A DNA stretch of 64,000 bases from positions 1 through 64,000 of the forward strand of contig DATFFP010000028.1 in the NCBI GenBank assembly GCA_035249985.1. Direction: 5' to 3'. The notes under the pieces were generated by a model. The model worked only from the letters and a program-made list of their open reading frames with translations. It was not told the DNA's origin and ran no database searches. The DNA is from JAICNG01 sp035249985 (GTDB lineage Bacteria; Gemmatimonadota; Gemmatimonadetes; Gemmatimonadales; Gemmatimonadaceae). The position numbers were made by a program, and so were the translations under genes. Below, piece after piece: positions 51,523 to 60,856 of the stretch. How positions within the stretch are numbered: the stretch's first letter is position 1; every line of letters starts with the position of its first letter.

Positions 51523-53499
51523 TTACTTCTTGGTTTCGTCGACGATCTCGTAATCTGCCTCGACGACGTCGTCCTGTTTCCCTGCGGTCGCCCCGGCGGG
51601 CTGGCCAGCGCCCCCAGCGCTTCCAGCGCCTTCAGCGCCTCCAGCGCCTCCAGCGCCTCCAGCGCCTTCAGCGCCCCCAGCGCTTCCGGCTTGCGCATAC
51701 AACGACTGCCCAGCCTCATTGTACGACTTCGTGAGCTCCTCCTGCGCGGCGCGGATCTCGGTCATGTCGTCGGCGCGAAGGGCTTTGCGCGCCCGCTCGA
51801 TCGCTTCCTTGAGCCGCGTCTTGTGCTCCTCGGAGAGGCGTTCCTCCCACTCCTTCGAGCTCTTCTCCACCTCGTACGACATCGTGTCGAGGCGGTTCCG
51901 CGCATCGATCTCCTCGCGCTTCTGGCGATCCTCGTCCGCGTGCTTCTCCGCATCTTTCACCATGCGGTCGATCTCGGTGTCCGAGAGACCACTCGACGCC
52001 TCGATGCGGATCTTCTGCTCCTTCCCGGTGGTCTTGTCCTTCGCCGTGACGTGCAGGATGCCGTTGGCATCGATGTCGAAGGTGACCTCCACCTGCGGCA
52101 TGCCGCGCGGAGCGGGCGGAATTCCGGTGAGCTGGAACTTGCCGATGGTGCGGTTGTCGCGCGCGAGCTCGCGCTCGCCCTGCAGCACGTGGATCTCGAC
52201 CGTCGTCTGATTGTCATCGGCGGTCGAGAACGTCTCCGCCTTCTTGGTCGGGATCGTCGTGTTGCGTGGGATGAGCGTCGTCATCACGCCACCGAGCGTC
52301 TCGATACCGAGCGAGAGTGGCGTCACGTCGAGGAGCAGCACGTCCTTCTGCTCGCCGGTGAGGACGGCACCCTGAATCGCGGCGCCGATCGCGACGACCT
52401 CGTCCGGGTTGACGCCCTTGTGAGGCTCCTTCTTGAAGAAGTCCTTCACGATCTGCTGGACCTTCGGGATGCGCGTGGAGCCGCCGACGAGGATGACCTC
52501 GTTGACTTCCTCCGGCTTCATCCCGGCATCCTTCAACGCCTGCTGCATCGGCGGGATGGTGCGCTGGATGAGATCGTCCACCAGCTGCTCGAACTTCGCG
52601 CGCGAGAGCGAGTAGTTGAGGTGCTTGGGGCCCGACTGGTCCGCGGTGATGAACGGCAGGTTGATGTCCGTCTGCTGCACCGTCGACAGCTCCATCTTCG
52701 CCTTCTCGGCGCCTTCCTTCAGGCGCTGAAGCGCCATCGGGTCCTTCGACAGATCGATGCCCTGGTCGCGCTTGAACTCGCCGACGAGCCAATCGATGAC
52801 GCGCTGATCGAAGTCGTCGCCGCCCAGGTGCGTGTCGCCGTTCGTGGCCTTCACCTCGAACTGGCGCGATCCCTCGACGTCGTAGAGCTCGAGCACGGAG
52901 ATGTCGTACGTGCCGCCACCGAGGTCGAAGACGGCGATCTTCTCGTCCTTCTTCTTGTCGAGACCGTAGGCGAGCGCGGCCGCCGTGGGCTCGTTGATGA
53001 TGCGCAGTACGTCGAGACCCGCGATCTTGCCGGCGTCCTTCGTCGCCTGGCGCTGTGCGTCGTTGAAGTATGCGGGGACGGTGATGACCGCCTTCTCGAC
53101 CTTGTGTCCGAGGTAGTCCTCGGCGGTCTGGCGCATCTTCTGGAGGATCATCGCCGAGATCTCCGGCGGGGTGTAGCGCTTGCCCATGACCTCGACGGTC
53201 GCCATGTCGTTGGCGCCCCCCACGACCTTGTACGGAACGCGCTTGGTCTCGTCGGGCACCTCGGGCAACCGGCGGCCCATGAAGCGCTTGATCGAGAAGA
53301 CGGTATTCGTTGGATTGGTCACGGCCTGCCGCTTCGCGACCGTCCCGACGAGGCGCTCGCCGTCCTTCGTGAACCCCACGACGGACGGTGTGACGCGACC
53401 GCCTTCGGCATTCGGAATGACGACGGGATCGCCGCCTTCCATCACGGCCACGACGGAGTTCGTGGTACCGAGGTCGATTCCGATGATTTTCTCAGCCAT
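51523..53499 (-). CDS. dnaK: Molecular chaperone DnaK (Hsp70) with repeat-derived tail
   Basis: A 658-residue Hsp70. The ATPase domain begins IIGIDLGTTNSVVAVMEGG and has IFDLGGGTYDISVLE-type and VGGSTRIPKVQ motifs. The substrate domain has DVTPLSLGIETLGGV. ATG 53499 is chosen over 53505; AAGAGGTG precedes it. The normally short disordered tail is here a Gly/Ala stretch of about 35 residues before GKQDDVVEADYEIVDE. Its DNA (51598-51690) is a run of the 9-bp family E word. The final DVVEADYEIVDE is the usual DnaK end. No grpE, dnaJ or CIRCE element was seen nearby. Confidence 0.95.
   Translation of the reverse strand: MAEKIIGIDLGTTNSVVAVMEGGDPVVIPNAEGGRVTPSVVGFTKDGERLVGTVAKRQAVTNPTNTVFSIKRFMGRRLPEVPDETKRVPYKVVGGANDMATVEVMGKRYTPPEISAMILQKMRQTAEDYLGHKVEKAVITVPAYFNDAQRQATKDAGKIAGLDVLRIINEPTAAALAYGLDKKKDEKIAVFDLGGGTYDISVLELYDVEGSRQFEVKATNGDTHLGGDDFDQRVIDWLVGEFKRDQGIDLSKDPMALQRLKEGAEKAKMELSTVQQTDINLPFITADQSGPKHLNYSLSRAKFEQLVDDLIQRTIPPMQQALKDAGMKPEEVNEVILVGGSTRIPKVQQIVKDFFKKEPHKGVNPDEVVAIGAAIQGAVLTGEQKDVLLLDVTPLSLGIETLGGVMTTLIPRNTTIPTKKAETFSTADDNQTTVEIHVLQGERELARDNRTIGKFQLTGIPPAPRGMPQVEVTFDIDANGILHVTAKDKTTGKEQKIRIEASSGLSDTEIDRMVKDAEKHADEDRQKREEIDARNRLDTMSYEVEKSSKEWEERLSEEHKTRLKEAIERARKALRADDMTEIRAAQEELTKSYNEAGQSLYAQAGSAGGAEGAGGAGGAGGAEGAGSAGGAGQPAGATAGKQDDVVEADYEIVDETKK
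51598..51690. repeat. 9-bp tandem words (family E) inside dnaK
   Basis: About ten tandem 9-base units, CAGCGCCTC on the plus strand and GAGGCGCTG on the minus strand, lie within the dnaK coding sequence. Nine bases are three codons, so the array stays in frame and encodes Ala-Gly-Gly/Glu repeats. The unit is the same as in the palindromes at 37659 and 45412, but no complementary arm is present here. Confidence 0.85.
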
Positions 53500-53757
53500 T
53501 GTCACCTCTTTCGTGGTTCAGGGCGGCCCAGGTCGCCGGGAGAACCCGTGCACGCGAGGGTCGCGCCGCAGTGGCCGCTCGTGCGTATATTTTGCGCGGC
53601 CACGGAAGTTGCCTTGCGGTATCGGCAAGCAAAGGGCCGTACCATTGCGCCAGTTTGGCAGGAGAATTGAGAGGACCGAGGGGCGCATCTCGCCGCTTCG
53701 GCGGATGCGCTCACCCGTGGCAGCGCCGCACCGTTGGTCCACCCGGGGCATTGCGAC

Positions 53758-54528
53758 GTGATACCAATCGGCGACGACAACCCCACGCTGCGCACACCGA
53801 TCGTCACCTATGTGATCGTCGGGCTGATTCTGGCGGCGTGGTTTCTCTTGCAGGGGGCCGGGTTCGATCAAATGAGCCTGGTCGCGAGCGTGTGTAATCT
53901 CGGGCTCGTACCCGGGGAGATCACCAAGCTCGCGCGGCTTGGCGAGGGCATCCCGATCGCTCCCGGTGTCGCGTGCGTCGTCGACGACCAGGCGATCAAC
54001 TTGCTGACGCCCGTGACGTCGATGTTCCTGCACGGCGGGTGGGGCCACCTGATCGGCAACCTCGTGTTCTTCTGGGTCTTCGGCAACAACGTCGAAGACA
54101 GCATGGGACGCGGGCGGTTCGCGGTGTTTTATCTACTGTGTGGACTGGCGGCCGCCGGGGCTCACGTGCTGGTCGAGCCGCGATCGATCATTCCGACGGT
54201 GGGTGCGTCGGGCGCGATCTCGGGGATCATGGGCGGCTACCTGATTCTCTATCCGCGCGCGCACATTCGAATGATCTTTCCGCCGATTTTCATTTTCTGG
54301 GCGCGTGCGTGGCTGGTGCTGATCTGGTGGCTCGTGCTTCAGGTGGTCAGCGGACTCCCGCAGCTGATGGAGGTCGATCCCGAAGTCTCGAGTGGAACCG
54401 CCTTCTGGGCGCACATTGGCGGCTTCGTCGCGGGCGTGTTGCTGGTGATGGTCTTTCGCGATCCGCAGCTCGTGGAAGCGCACCGCGTGGCGCGCGCCGC
54501 GGGAAACTTCACGGCGCGATGGCGGTGA
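53758..54528 (+). CDS. Rhomboid-family intramembrane serine protease
   Basis: A 256-residue protein with six or more membrane segments. The rhomboid marks are HGGWGHLIGNLVFFWVFG (early loop), the catalytic Ser in GASGAISGIMGG, and the catalytic His in AHIGGFVAGV. Rhomboids cut membrane proteins within the bilayer; the substrate is unknown. GTG 53758 is chosen as it directly precedes IPIGDDNPTLRTP. The 258 bases between dnaK and this gene (53500-53757) hold an AT-rich AAAATATAC run on the minus strand that could be part of the dnaK promoter, but I cannot assign -35/-10 pairs safely. Confidence 0.9.
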   Translation: MIPIGDDNPTLRTPIVTYVIVGLILAAWFLLQGAGFDQMSLVASVCNLGLVPGEITKLARLGEGIPIAPGVACVVDDQAINLLTPVTSMFLHGGWGHLIGNLVFFWVFGNNVEDSMGRGRFAVFYLLCGLAAAGAHVLVEPRSIIPTVGASGAISGIMGGYLILYPRAHIRMIFPPIFIFWARAWLVLIWWLVLQVVSGLPQLMEVDPEVSSGTAFWAHIGGFVAGVLLVMVFRDPQLVEAHRVARAAGNFTARWR

Positions 54529-54552
54529 CCGCGTGAGCGTCGCGAGGCGTCC

Positions 54553-55182
54553 ATGACCGACTTCGCGCAGTTCGCCCTCGTCACGTTCACGTCGATTCTG
54601 TTTCTCGTCGATCCCATCGCGGTCGTTCCCACCTTCCTCGCGATCACGCAGGGCGAGACCGTGGAGCGTCGACGGGCGACCGCCCGTCGCGCCTGCATCG
54701 CGGCCGGGATCCTGCTCATCGTGTTCGCCGCGGGCGGCAATCTCATCTTCCGCGCCTTCGGCATCACGCTTCCCGCGTTCCGCATCGCGGGCGGCGCGAT
54801 TCTCTGGCTCGTGGCGATGGACATGCTGCGCGGCGAGCGGCGAACCCAGGAGAGCGAGGCCGAGATCGACGAGGGAATTCGAAAGGACGACGTCGCGCTG
54901 ACACCGCTGGCGATGCCGATGCTCGCGGGCCCGGGCGCGATCTCGACGGTGATGGTGCTCTCCGGGCAGGCACGCACGCCCGCCCGCGTGGCCGTGATCT
55001 ACGCATCGATCGTGGTGACGCTGGTGATTTCGTGGGTCATGCTGCGCATCAGCGACCGTGTAATGTCGCGCTTCGGTCAGACCGGAATTCGCGTCATCAT
55101 GCGGATCATGGGCCTCATGCTGGCCGCGGTGGCGGTGCAGTTTGTCGTGACGGGGATACGAGAGGCGTTCTTTGCGGAATGA
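54553..55182 (+). CDS. MarC/UPF0056-family inner-membrane protein
   Basis: A 209-residue protein with six membrane segments in two triplets. LFLVDPIAVVPTFLAITQG near the start and TPLAMPMLAGPGAISTVMVL in the middle are the conserved repeats of MarC-type proteins. The old link to multiple antibiotic resistance is not supported experimentally, so no function is assigned. It starts 24 bases after the rhomboid stop. Its own stop codon lies in the second family B palindrome. Confidence 0.88.
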   Translation: MTDFAQFALVTFTSILFLVDPIAVVPTFLAITQGETVERRRATARRACIAAGILLIVFAAGGNLIFRAFGITLPAFRIAGGAILWLVAMDMLRGERRTQESEAEIDEGIRKDDVALTPLAMPMLAGPGAISTVMVLSGQARTPARVAVIYASIVVTLVISWVMLRISDRVMSRFGQTGIRVIMRIMGLMLAAVAVQFVVTGIREAFFAE

Positions 55183-55233
55183 GGAACGAGGAAGGAGGAA
55201 TGGAGCCGCGTCCTCGTTCCTCGTTCCTCATTC
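55177..55233. repeat. Heptad palindrome, family B, copy 2
   Basis: The left arm begins GAATGAGGAACGAGGAA (55177), in which TGA is the marC stop codon. The right arm (55209-55233) is its complement with one internal unit change. The loop is about 10 bases. It shares word and stop-codon position with the copy at 14916. Confidence 0.85.
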
Positions 55234-55286
55234 GACCCCGACGCTCTATCTTCCCCCGCACCAGAATCCCCTATCGGAGCGCTTTC

Positions 55287-55901
55287 GTGCGACTGATCCC
55301 GCGTGACCAGGAGTTCTTCGCCATGTTCGCCGAGATCGCGCGCCGGGTGACGACGGCGGCCAAGCTCACGCACGAGCTCTTCAAGGAGCCCGAGCACCTT
55401 CACAAACACGTGAGCGCGATCAAGGACGTCGAGCACGAGGCGGACGTGCTCACGCACGACATCATCGCGCGCATCGACAAGACGTTCGTCACGCCGCTCG
55501 ATCGCGAGGACATTCACATGCTCGCGTCGCGACTCGACGACGTCATCGATCTGCTCGATGGCACGGCGCGCCGGGTGGCGATGTTCCGCATCAAGGAGAC
55601 GCGTGAGCCAGCCCAGATGCTGGCGGCGGTGCTCGTGCGGGCCGCGACGCGTATCGAGGAGGCCGTCATCGGGATGAAGAAGAGCAGCCTCGTCATCGAG
55701 AAGGCGCGGGAGATCAAGTCGCTCGAGGAGGAAGGGGACGCGATCTACCACCTCGCCGTGGGAAGTCTCTTCGACGGCGAGAACCCCGATCCGCTCGAGA
55801 TCATCAAGTGGAAGGAGCTGTACGATACGCTCGAGCGTGCCCTCGACCAGTGTGAGGACGTGGCGAACGTGCTCGAGAGCATCTCGCTCAAGAACGCCTA
55901 G
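55287..55901 (+). CDS. DUF47/PhoU-like regulator of the Pit transporter
   Basis: From GTG 55287 (upstream frame lies in the repeat and marC and is rejected) this is a 204-residue helical protein of the DUF47/PhoU-like family. KDVEHEADVLTHDIIARIDK, TPLDREDIHMLASRLDDVID and the EEGDAIYHLAV segment are typical; acidic DxxE motifs bind metal in PhoU folds. The gene ends 2 bases before a PiT transporter gene, the usual partner, so it probably modulates phosphate uptake. Confidence 0.87.
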   Translation: MRLIPRDQEFFAMFAEIARRVTTAAKLTHELFKEPEHLHKHVSAIKDVEHEADVLTHDIIARIDKTFVTPLDREDIHMLASRLDDVIDLLDGTARRVAMFRIKETREPAQMLAAVLVRAATRIEEAVIGMKKSSLVIEKAREIKSLEEEGDAIYHLAVGSLFDGENPDPLEIIKWKELYDTLERALDQCEDVANVLESISLKNA

Positions 55902-55903
55902 AC

Positions 55904-56938
55904 GTGGTCACGTACGTCGTCGCGATCGTCGCGGTCGCGTTCGTCTTCGACTTCATCAATGGCTTCCACGACTCCGCGAACTCCATCGCGACGGTCGTTG
56001 GTACCCGTGTGCTCAGCCCGATCGCCGCCGTCATCTGGGCGGCGTTCTTCAACTTCATGGCGGCGTTCACGGTCGGGACGGCGGTGGCGAAGACGTTGGG
56101 GAGCGGCATGATCGACCTCGCCGTCGTTGACCCCAACGTGATCCTTGCCGGCCTCCTCGGCGCGATCCTCTGGAACCTCATCACGTGGTACTACGGGCTT
56201 CCATCGAGCTCGTCGCACGCGCTCATCGGGGGATACGCTGGTGCGGCCGTCGCCAAGGCGGGCTTTGCGGCGCTCATCCTCTCGGGCTGGACCAAGACGC
56301 TCGTATTCATCGTGCTGTCCCCGCTCATTGGGATGCTGCTCGGCTACTTCCTGATGGTCGCGGTGTACTGGCTGTTCCAACACACGTCTCCGCACAAGGT
56401 CGACGGCGTTTTCCGTCGCGCACAGCTGCTGTCGGCGGCGTTCTTCTCGCTCTCGCATGGCGCCAACGACGCGCAGAAGACGATGGGCATCATCGTAGGT
56501 TTGCTGGTGTCTGCCCAGGCGTACTTCGCGAACCAGACCGGCTGGCTGCGGCACCTCTACCTCCAGGATGCGAACACCATCCCCTTCTGGATCGAGATCG
56601 GCGCCTACACAGCCATTGCCCTGGGCACGCTCTTCGGCGGGTGGCGCATCGTGCACACGATGGGGAGCCGTATCACGAAGCTTCGGCCGGTCGGCGGATT
56701 CTGCGCCGAGACCGCGGGAGCGATCAGCATCTTCTTCGCGACGCATTTCGGGATACCCGTCAGCACCACCCACACGATCACGGGCGCGATCGTCGGCGTG
56801 GGCGCGACGCACCGGATCTCGGCAGTCCGGTGGGGCGTCGCTGGCCGGATCGTGTGGGCCTGGGTGCTCACGATCCCAGCGGCGGCCGGCATCGGCGCAC
56901 TGGCGATCCTCATCCTGACGCGGTTAGCCCTGTCCTGA
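55904..56938 (+). CDS. pit: PiT-family inorganic phosphate transporter
   Basis: A 344-residue membrane protein with about ten hydrophobic segments. The two family signatures are present: FINGFHDSANSIATVVGTRV near the N-terminus, and SHGANDAQKTMGII in the middle. Late in the protein there is GIPVSTTHTITGAI. PiT carriers take up metal-phosphate driven by the proton gradient. GTG 55904 directly follows the DUF47 gene. Together with ppk and the Pst system downstream this makes a phosphate island. Confidence 0.93.
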   Translation: MVTYVVAIVAVAFVFDFINGFHDSANSIATVVGTRVLSPIAAVIWAAFFNFMAAFTVGTAVAKTLGSGMIDLAVVDPNVILAGLLGAILWNLITWYYGLPSSSSHALIGGYAGAAVAKAGFAALILSGWTKTLVFIVLSPLIGMLLGYFLMVAVYWLFQHTSPHKVDGVFRRAQLLSAAFFSLSHGANDAQKTMGIIVGLLVSAQAYFANQTGWLRHLYLQDANTIPFWIEIGAYTAIALGTLFGGWRIVHTMGSRITKLRPVGGFCAETAGAISIFFATHFGIPVSTTHTITGAIVGVGATHRISAVRWGVAGRIVWAWVLTIPAAAGIGALAILILTRLALS

Positions 56939-57037
56939 GGGGCTCGAACCGGCCGTCGTTACAGTGTCGGGACCATTTCGGAGAGGCGCTGGGCGGCGGG
57001 TTCTCCTAAATTCGAGAGGCCCCTTTCCCCCGCCGAG

Positions 57038-59224
57038 TTGCAATCCACCAGCGTGGTAACCGACGAAGCGCTCCTCGATGCACGGCTCCTGATCAATCGG
57101 GAGCTCAGCTGGCTCGCGTTCAACGACCGCGTGCTCAACGAGGCCGTCGACTCGCGAACCCCGCTTCTCGAGCGGCTGAAGTTCCTCTCGATCGTCAGCA
57201 CGAATCTCGACGAGTTCTACATGGTGCGCGTGGCCGGGCTTCGGCGGCAGGTCGCGGCCGGCGTTACGCAGGCAACGCCCGACGGTATGACGCCGCAGGA
57301 ACAGCTCGACGCGATCGACATTCGTGTGAAGTCGCTGCTCGAGCGCCAGCGTGCATGTCTCTACGACACCGTGCTACCCGAGCTGGCTGCGCACGGTGTT
57401 CGTCTCGTCGGCATGGGCGACCTCACGCCATCCGAGTGGGCCGTCGTCGATCAATTCTTCGAGACGCAGGTTTTCCCCGTCCTGACGCCGCTCGCGGTCG
57501 ATCCGGCGCACCCTTTCCCATACATCTCCAACCTGTCGCTCTCGCTCGCGGTCGAGATCCGCGACACGGCAACGGGGACGGTGCACTTCGCGCGCGTGAA
57601 GGTGCCGAAGAGTCTGCCGCGATGGGTGCCTTTCGGACGCGCTGGTCACTTCATACCACTCGAGCTGCTCGTGGGCGCGAACCTCGGTGCGCTTTTCCCC
57701 GGGATGGAGGTCGTGCGGTGGTTTGCGTTCCGCGTCAATCGATACTCCGACATCGACCTCGCCGACGCGGAGGAACCCGAGGATCTGCTGGCGAGCATCG
57801 AGGAGCAGGTTTTCCAGCGCCGCTTCGGCGAGGTCGTGCGGATCGAAGTGCAACAGGGGATGCCCGAGACGATGCGGGCTCTCCTGCTGGAAGAGCTGCG
57901 TGACGACACGCCGGAAGGGAGCATGCTGTCCGACCGCGACGTGCAGGAGGGCGGGCCGCTCCTCGAGCTCGGCGACCTCCTCGCGCTCTCGCAACTCGAC
58001 GTGCCCACGCTTCGCGATGCGCCCTTTGCGCCGGTGACGCCGGCGATTCTGCGCGATGATGCCCGTCCGGTGTTCGACGCCGTGCGCGAGCGAGATCTGC
58101 TCGTGCACCATCCGTACGATTCGTTCACGACGTCGGTCGAACGATTCCTCGAGGAGGCGGCCGAGGATCCCGACGTGCTCGCGATCAAGCTGACGCTTTA
58201 TCGCACGTCGGGCGACACCGCGATCGTGCGTGCGCTCGTCGACGCAGCGCAGCGCGGGAAACAGGTCGTGGTGGTGATGGAGCTCAAGGCGCGCTTCGAC
58301 GAGGCGAACAACATCGCGTGGGCGAGAACGCTCGAGCGCGCCGGCGTGCACGTCGTGTACGGTCTGGTGCGGTTGAAGACGCACGCGAAGACAGCGCTGG
58401 TGGTCCGGCGCGAGCCGGATGGCATTCGTCGATACGTGCACCTCGGGAGTGGCAACTACAATTCGAGGACCGCGCGCATCTACACCGATCTCGGCTTCCT
58501 CACCAGCAGCCCGTCGATTGGCGCGGATGTGAGCGATCTCTTCAACTTCCTGACCGGGTTCTCGCGTCAGCGGCTGTACCGCAAGCTCCTCGTGGCGCCC
58601 GGGAATCTGCGCGAGCGGTTCACGGTGCTGATCGAGCGCGAAGCCGAGCATGCGCGCGCCGGTCGGCCGGCGCGCATCGTCGCGAAGATGAACGCGCTCG
58701 TCGATCCGGAGATCATCCGTGCCCTCTATCGCGCCTCCCGCGCGGGCGTCGACATCGACCTGATCGTCCGCGGGATCTGTTGCTTGCGTCCCGGTGTGCT
58801 GGGCGTCAGCGATCGCATTCGCGTGAGGAGCATCGTCGGACGATTCCTCGAGCATTCCCGCGCGTGGATGTTCGAGAACGACGGTGCCCCCGAGTGCTAC
58901 ATCGGGTCGAGCGACTGGATGCCGCGCAACTTCGATCGTCGAGTGGAAGCGGTTGTGCCTATCGAGGACCCGGCGCTGCACGCTCGAATGCGTCGCCTGC
59001 TCGAGACGTCGTTGGCGGACAACCGGCAGTCGTGGGAGCTTCGTCCCGACGGGTCCTACGACAAGCGCGTTGCCGAGGGCGTGCCCGAGATCAGCGCGCA
59101 GGTGGCGTTCATGAGCGACTCGTGGGGGTTGCCGCTCCCGGAGGCGCCGAGGCCGTCGCGCCGCGTCGACATCATCGGAGAACCGGCGGCGCGTCCTCAG
59201 GGCGTCGCGGAGGCGTCCTTCTAG
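57038..59224 (+). CDS. ppk: Polyphosphate kinase PPK1
   Basis: A 728-residue enzyme that forms polyphosphate from ATP. The N-domain begins LINRELSWLAFNDRVLNEA, followed by FLSIVSTNLDEFYMVRVAG. The catalytic C-domain has YDSFTTSVERFLEEAAEDP, KQVVVVMELKARFDEANNI, the phospho-His in LKTHAKTALV, and HLGSGNYNSRTARIYTD. The TTG at 57038 gives the usual length (GTG 57053 is possible). The stop TAG overlaps the convergent ppx stop. The 99 bases after pit show nothing certain. Confidence 0.94.
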   Translation: MQSTSVVTDEALLDARLLINRELSWLAFNDRVLNEAVDSRTPLLERLKFLSIVSTNLDEFYMVRVAGLRRQVAAGVTQATPDGMTPQEQLDAIDIRVKSLLERQRACLYDTVLPELAAHGVRLVGMGDLTPSEWAVVDQFFETQVFPVLTPLAVDPAHPFPYISNLSLSLAVEIRDTATGTVHFARVKVPKSLPRWVPFGRAGHFIPLELLVGANLGALFPGMEVVRWFAFRVNRYSDIDLADAEEPEDLLASIEEQVFQRRFGEVVRIEVQQGMPETMRALLLEELRDDTPEGSMLSDRDVQEGGPLLELGDLLALSQLDVPTLRDAPFAPVTPAILRDDARPVFDAVRERDLLVHHPYDSFTTSVERFLEEAAEDPDVLAIKLTLYRTSGDTAIVRALVDAAQRGKQVVVVMELKARFDEANNIAWARTLERAGVHVVYGLVRLKTHAKTALVVRREPDGIRRYVHLGSGNYNSRTARIYTDLGFLTSSPSIGADVSDLFNFLTGFSRQRLYRKLLVAPGNLRERFTVLIEREAEHARAGRPARIVAKMNALVDPEIIRALYRASRAGVDIDLIVRGICCLRPGVLGVSDRIRVRSIVGRFLEHSRAWMFENDGAPECYIGSSDWMPRNFDRRVEAVVPIEDPALHARMRRLLETSLADNRQSWELRPDGSYDKRVAEGVPEISAQVAFMSDSWGLPLPEAPRPSRRVDIIGEPAARPQGVAEASF

Positions 59225-60750
59225 TCCGGCTCGTCGCCCTCGCGCCAGTCCGAAACGCTTCCGTCCGGCGCGACGATCTCGACGGGGACGCCCGCGACTT
59301 TCGCCAGCAGCTCACTCTTCCGACTGGCGCCCCAGAGCTCCAGACGGAGCGATCGCGCCGCCGAGCTCGGCACCGGCGTGATGCGAAGAGCCCGCTCCAT
59401 CCAGCGGCATTTCACACGCTCCACCGCCCCGATGTGACCACGGTCGAACCCGTCGGCCACTCGTAGAATCGCCGCGAGCCGCTCGATCCGCGCGCGGAGC
59501 TCCCGATCGAGAACGCTGAAGTTCCGATGCTTCTTCCTCGGCGGATTCCCGCGATGGTAGCGAGCGACGTTGGCCACGACGACCTGATCCGCGGGAGACA
59601 TCCCCAGCAGCTCCGCATGGAGAATCAGGTAGTAGGAATGCTTGTGATGACGCTCGTAGCTAATGTGGTAGCCGATGTCGTGCAGGAGGGCCGCATCGGC
59701 AAGCAGGCTTCGCTCGTCGGGAGTCGCGCCGAGACGCGCGCCAATGGCGTCGAACAGCTGAAGCGCGAGGCGCTGCACGTGCCGCGAATGTCGCTCCTCG
59801 AAGCGGCAGGCATCAGCCAGACGCTGTACCGAGCGCGCACGCGCATCCCCGGAGCTCGCGGCCGCTGGGGTAATGCGCGCCGTCTCCAGCAGGAGTCCTT
59901 CTCGAATGCCGTACGCCGAGACGAGGAGCTCCGGTGCGTCGAGGCGAGCCATGACCTCCGCGGTGACCGCGAGCCCCGCGATGATGATGTCGGCGCGCGC
60001 CGCGCTCAGCCCTGGAACGGCGCGTCGCTCCTCGAGCGACATGCCCTGCAATGCCTCGAGGATGTGCTCGAGCTCGCTCCGCGGGACGGTGGTGCCGTGC
60101 ACGCTCTGCGCGGTGCTCATCTCCTGACGTGCGAGCACCATTCCGGCGAGACTGATGAACGTTCCGCCCGAGCCGATGAGGCGAGCGCCGCGCCACTGAC
60201 GCGCGCGAAGGCGCGTGCGAAGCTCCTCGCGCACGTACTTGCGCAGTTTCCGCACCCGCTTTGGACGCACCTTGTCGCCGAGGTAACGCTCGGTGAGGCG
60301 CAGGGCGCCGAACGGAAAGGACTCCAGGTGTTCGAGCAACCCGTCCACGGAGAGCGCGAGCTCGAGCGAGCCGCCGCCGATGTCCATGACCGCCGCGCGT
60401 CCGCGCGCGAGGTCGAAATGCGCGAGCGCGCTGCGAAAGCCAAGCAAGGCTTCTTCCTGCCCGGTGAGCACGCGGACGCGAAGGCCGGTTTCGCGTCGGA
60501 CGGTGTCGAGGAAGACGTTCGCGTTCGCCGCCTCGCGCACGGCGCTCGTCGCCACCGCCTCGATGCGCGCGGCTCCTATCTGCCTCGCCAGGGTGACCAT
60601 GTGGCTCACCGCGTCGGCGGCGGCGCGCATTGACGACTCCGTGAGGGCACCCGCTTCGTCGAGGCCGGCGCCCAAGCGCGGGTGAGAACGCATCTCGTCC
60701 ACGACGCGGATGCCGCCATCGGGCGCCACGTCGGCAACGATCTGGCGCAC
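59221..60750 (-). CDS. ppx: Exopolyphosphatase/GppA-type phosphatase (Ppx), start uncertain
   Basis: A protein of 509 residues from GTG 60750, the first start codon in this frame. Conserved N-terminal sequence VAAIDIGSNSVRQIVADV, essential in this ASKHA family, begins about 10 codons upstream without an ATG/GTG/TTG in that frame. An ATG at 60812 with GGGG before it lies one frame off and would connect after a one-base insertion near 60785. Later motifs are AVMDIGGGSLELAL and GSGGTFISLAG, then an HD domain (LLHDIGYHISYERHHKHSYY). It degrades polyphosphate or pppGpp. Confidence 0.82.
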   Translation of the reverse strand: MRQIVADVAPDGGIRVVDEMRSHPRLGAGLDEAGALTESSMRAAADAVSHMVTLARQIGAARIEAVATSAVREAANANVFLDTVRRETGLRVRVLTGQEEALLGFRSALAHFDLARGRAAVMDIGGGSLELALSVDGLLEHLESFPFGALRLTERYLGDKVRPKRVRKLRKYVREELRTRLRARQWRGARLIGSGGTFISLAGMVLARQEMSTAQSVHGTTVPRSELEHILEALQGMSLEERRAVPGLSAARADIIIAGLAVTAEVMARLDAPELLVSAYGIREGLLLETARITPAAASSGDARARSVQRLADACRFEERHSRHVQRLALQLFDAIGARLGATPDERSLLADAALLHDIGYHISYERHHKHSYYLILHAELLGMSPADQVVVANVARYHRGNPPRKKHRNFSVLDRELRARIERLAAILRVADGFDRGHIGAVERVKCRWMERALRITPVPSSAARSLRLELWGASRKSELLAKVAGVPVEIVAPDGSVSDWREGDEPD

Positions 60751-60856
60751 CGAGTTCGAGCCAATGTCGATCGCGGCGACGCGCTCGGGGCGCGCTTCGC
60801 CGTTTCCGCCATTCGTCCCCGGCTTGGCGGCTAAGTGGACGGGCTTCGTCGCAACG

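Noticed and set aside
37659..51690. The 9-bp arrays as a CRISPR array
   Set aside because: The unit is only 9 bp, there are no unique spacers of 30 or more bases, and no cas genes are near.
51691..53670. A 659-codon open frame antisense to dnaK
   Set aside because: High-GC coding DNA gives long open frames on the opposite strand. Its translation is Arg/Leu/Asp-rich without domains, and dnaK is certain.
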